Shown here: positions 63,851 to 64,000 of the stretch, in pieces
How the letters are laid out: the number at the start of each line of letters is the position of its first letter
Numbering within the stretch: the first letter of the stretch is position 1
DNA from: Kitasatospora sp. NBC_01246
Lineage (GTDB): Bacteria; Actinomycetota; Actinomycetes; Streptomycetales; Streptomycetaceae
Length of the DNA: 64,000 bases
Direction of reading: 5' to 3'
NCBI RefSeq assembly: GCF_036226505.1
Contig: NZ_CP108484.1
Coordinates: 2,542,001-2,606,000 of the forward strand
The notes under the pieces: model-generated
Seen by the model: the letters and a program-made list of their open reading frames with translations, nothing else
Database searches by the model: none
Told to the model about the DNA's origin: nothing
Made by a program: the position numbers and the translations under genes

Positions 63851-64000
63851 CGTTTCACGACCGCCGCCCGAACGGACCCGCCACCCGTACCGGCCCGCGC
63901 CCGGAGCCCGCCCGGCCTGGCGCGGCGGGACCGTCGCACGGGCCCGGGGCTTGCCCGGCACCTCCCGCCGCCCGCCGGTGCGACGCGAATCGATCGGAGA

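Overview
The window is very GC-rich chromosomal DNA from an actinomycete, most likely a member of the Streptomycetaceae (Streptomyces or Kitasatospora). The evidence is the strong G/C preference at third codon positions, frequent GTG starts, GTGA/ATGA stop-start overlaps, and actinobacterial markers: PriA in place of HisA plus TrpF, TrpM, an HGxxPAAW protein, a Trp-associated membrane protein, and a DNA polymerase I with Tyr in the O-helix. From memory, gene order resembles the S. coelicolor segment running from polA through liv, pyk, gltBD and trp to his. That comparison was not computed.

Layout. 1-4,840: the 3' end of a methyltransferase gene, an HrpB helicase and a secreted protein. 4,841-8,388: polA and a hotdog thioesterase. 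8,389-14,764: a structured 586-bp leader and a complete branched-chain amino-acid ABC transporter operon (livKHMGF), closed by a 30-bp-stem terminator. 14,846-18,042: an ANTAR response regulator, tRNA-Leu(CAA), a stand-alone HTH/LAGLIDADG gene and pyruvate kinase. 18,309-26,211: a three-gene cell-surface cluster (substrate-binding-like protein, substrate-binding/VWA lipoprotein, small membrane protein) followed by a large LuxR (LAL) ATPase regulator and a divergent, receiver-degenerate LuxR protein. 26,497-32,863: Tat-exported 5'-nucleotidase, a Uma2 gene bracketed by a 36-bp direct repeat, aldehyde dehydrogenase, an XRE/DUF5753 regulator, and the fused remnants of an MFS gene and an ArsR gene. 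33,059-43,077: gltD/gltB, a VIT1-like membrane protein, lgt, and a DsbA-like/MauE-like redox pair. 43,203-51,099: hisI-trpE-(Uma2)-membrane genes-trpC-trpM-trpB-trpA. 51,197-54,010: four accessory genes. 54,062-59,947: hisD-hisC-hisB-(small membrane protein)-hisH-priA-ridA-hisF. 60,039-63,850: a beta-helix membrane protein, a Lon-substrate-binding-domain protein, a YbaK deacylase and a membrane protein.

How it works together. The core is nitrogen and amino-acid metabolism: branched-chain amino-acid uptake, glutamate synthase, and tryptophan and histidine synthesis sharing PriA. No trpF, trpD or trpG lies in the window. Convergent gene pairs are separated by long GC-rich hairpins.

The most unusual parts are the tRNA-Leu-adjacent HTH-LAGLIDADG gene, the SBP/VWA surface cluster with its two LuxR-type regulators, the two Uma2 insertions (one between perfect repeats, one translationally coupled inside the trp operon), and the deletion scar joining MFS and ArsR remnants. 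All functional calls rest on reading motifs; no database search was run.
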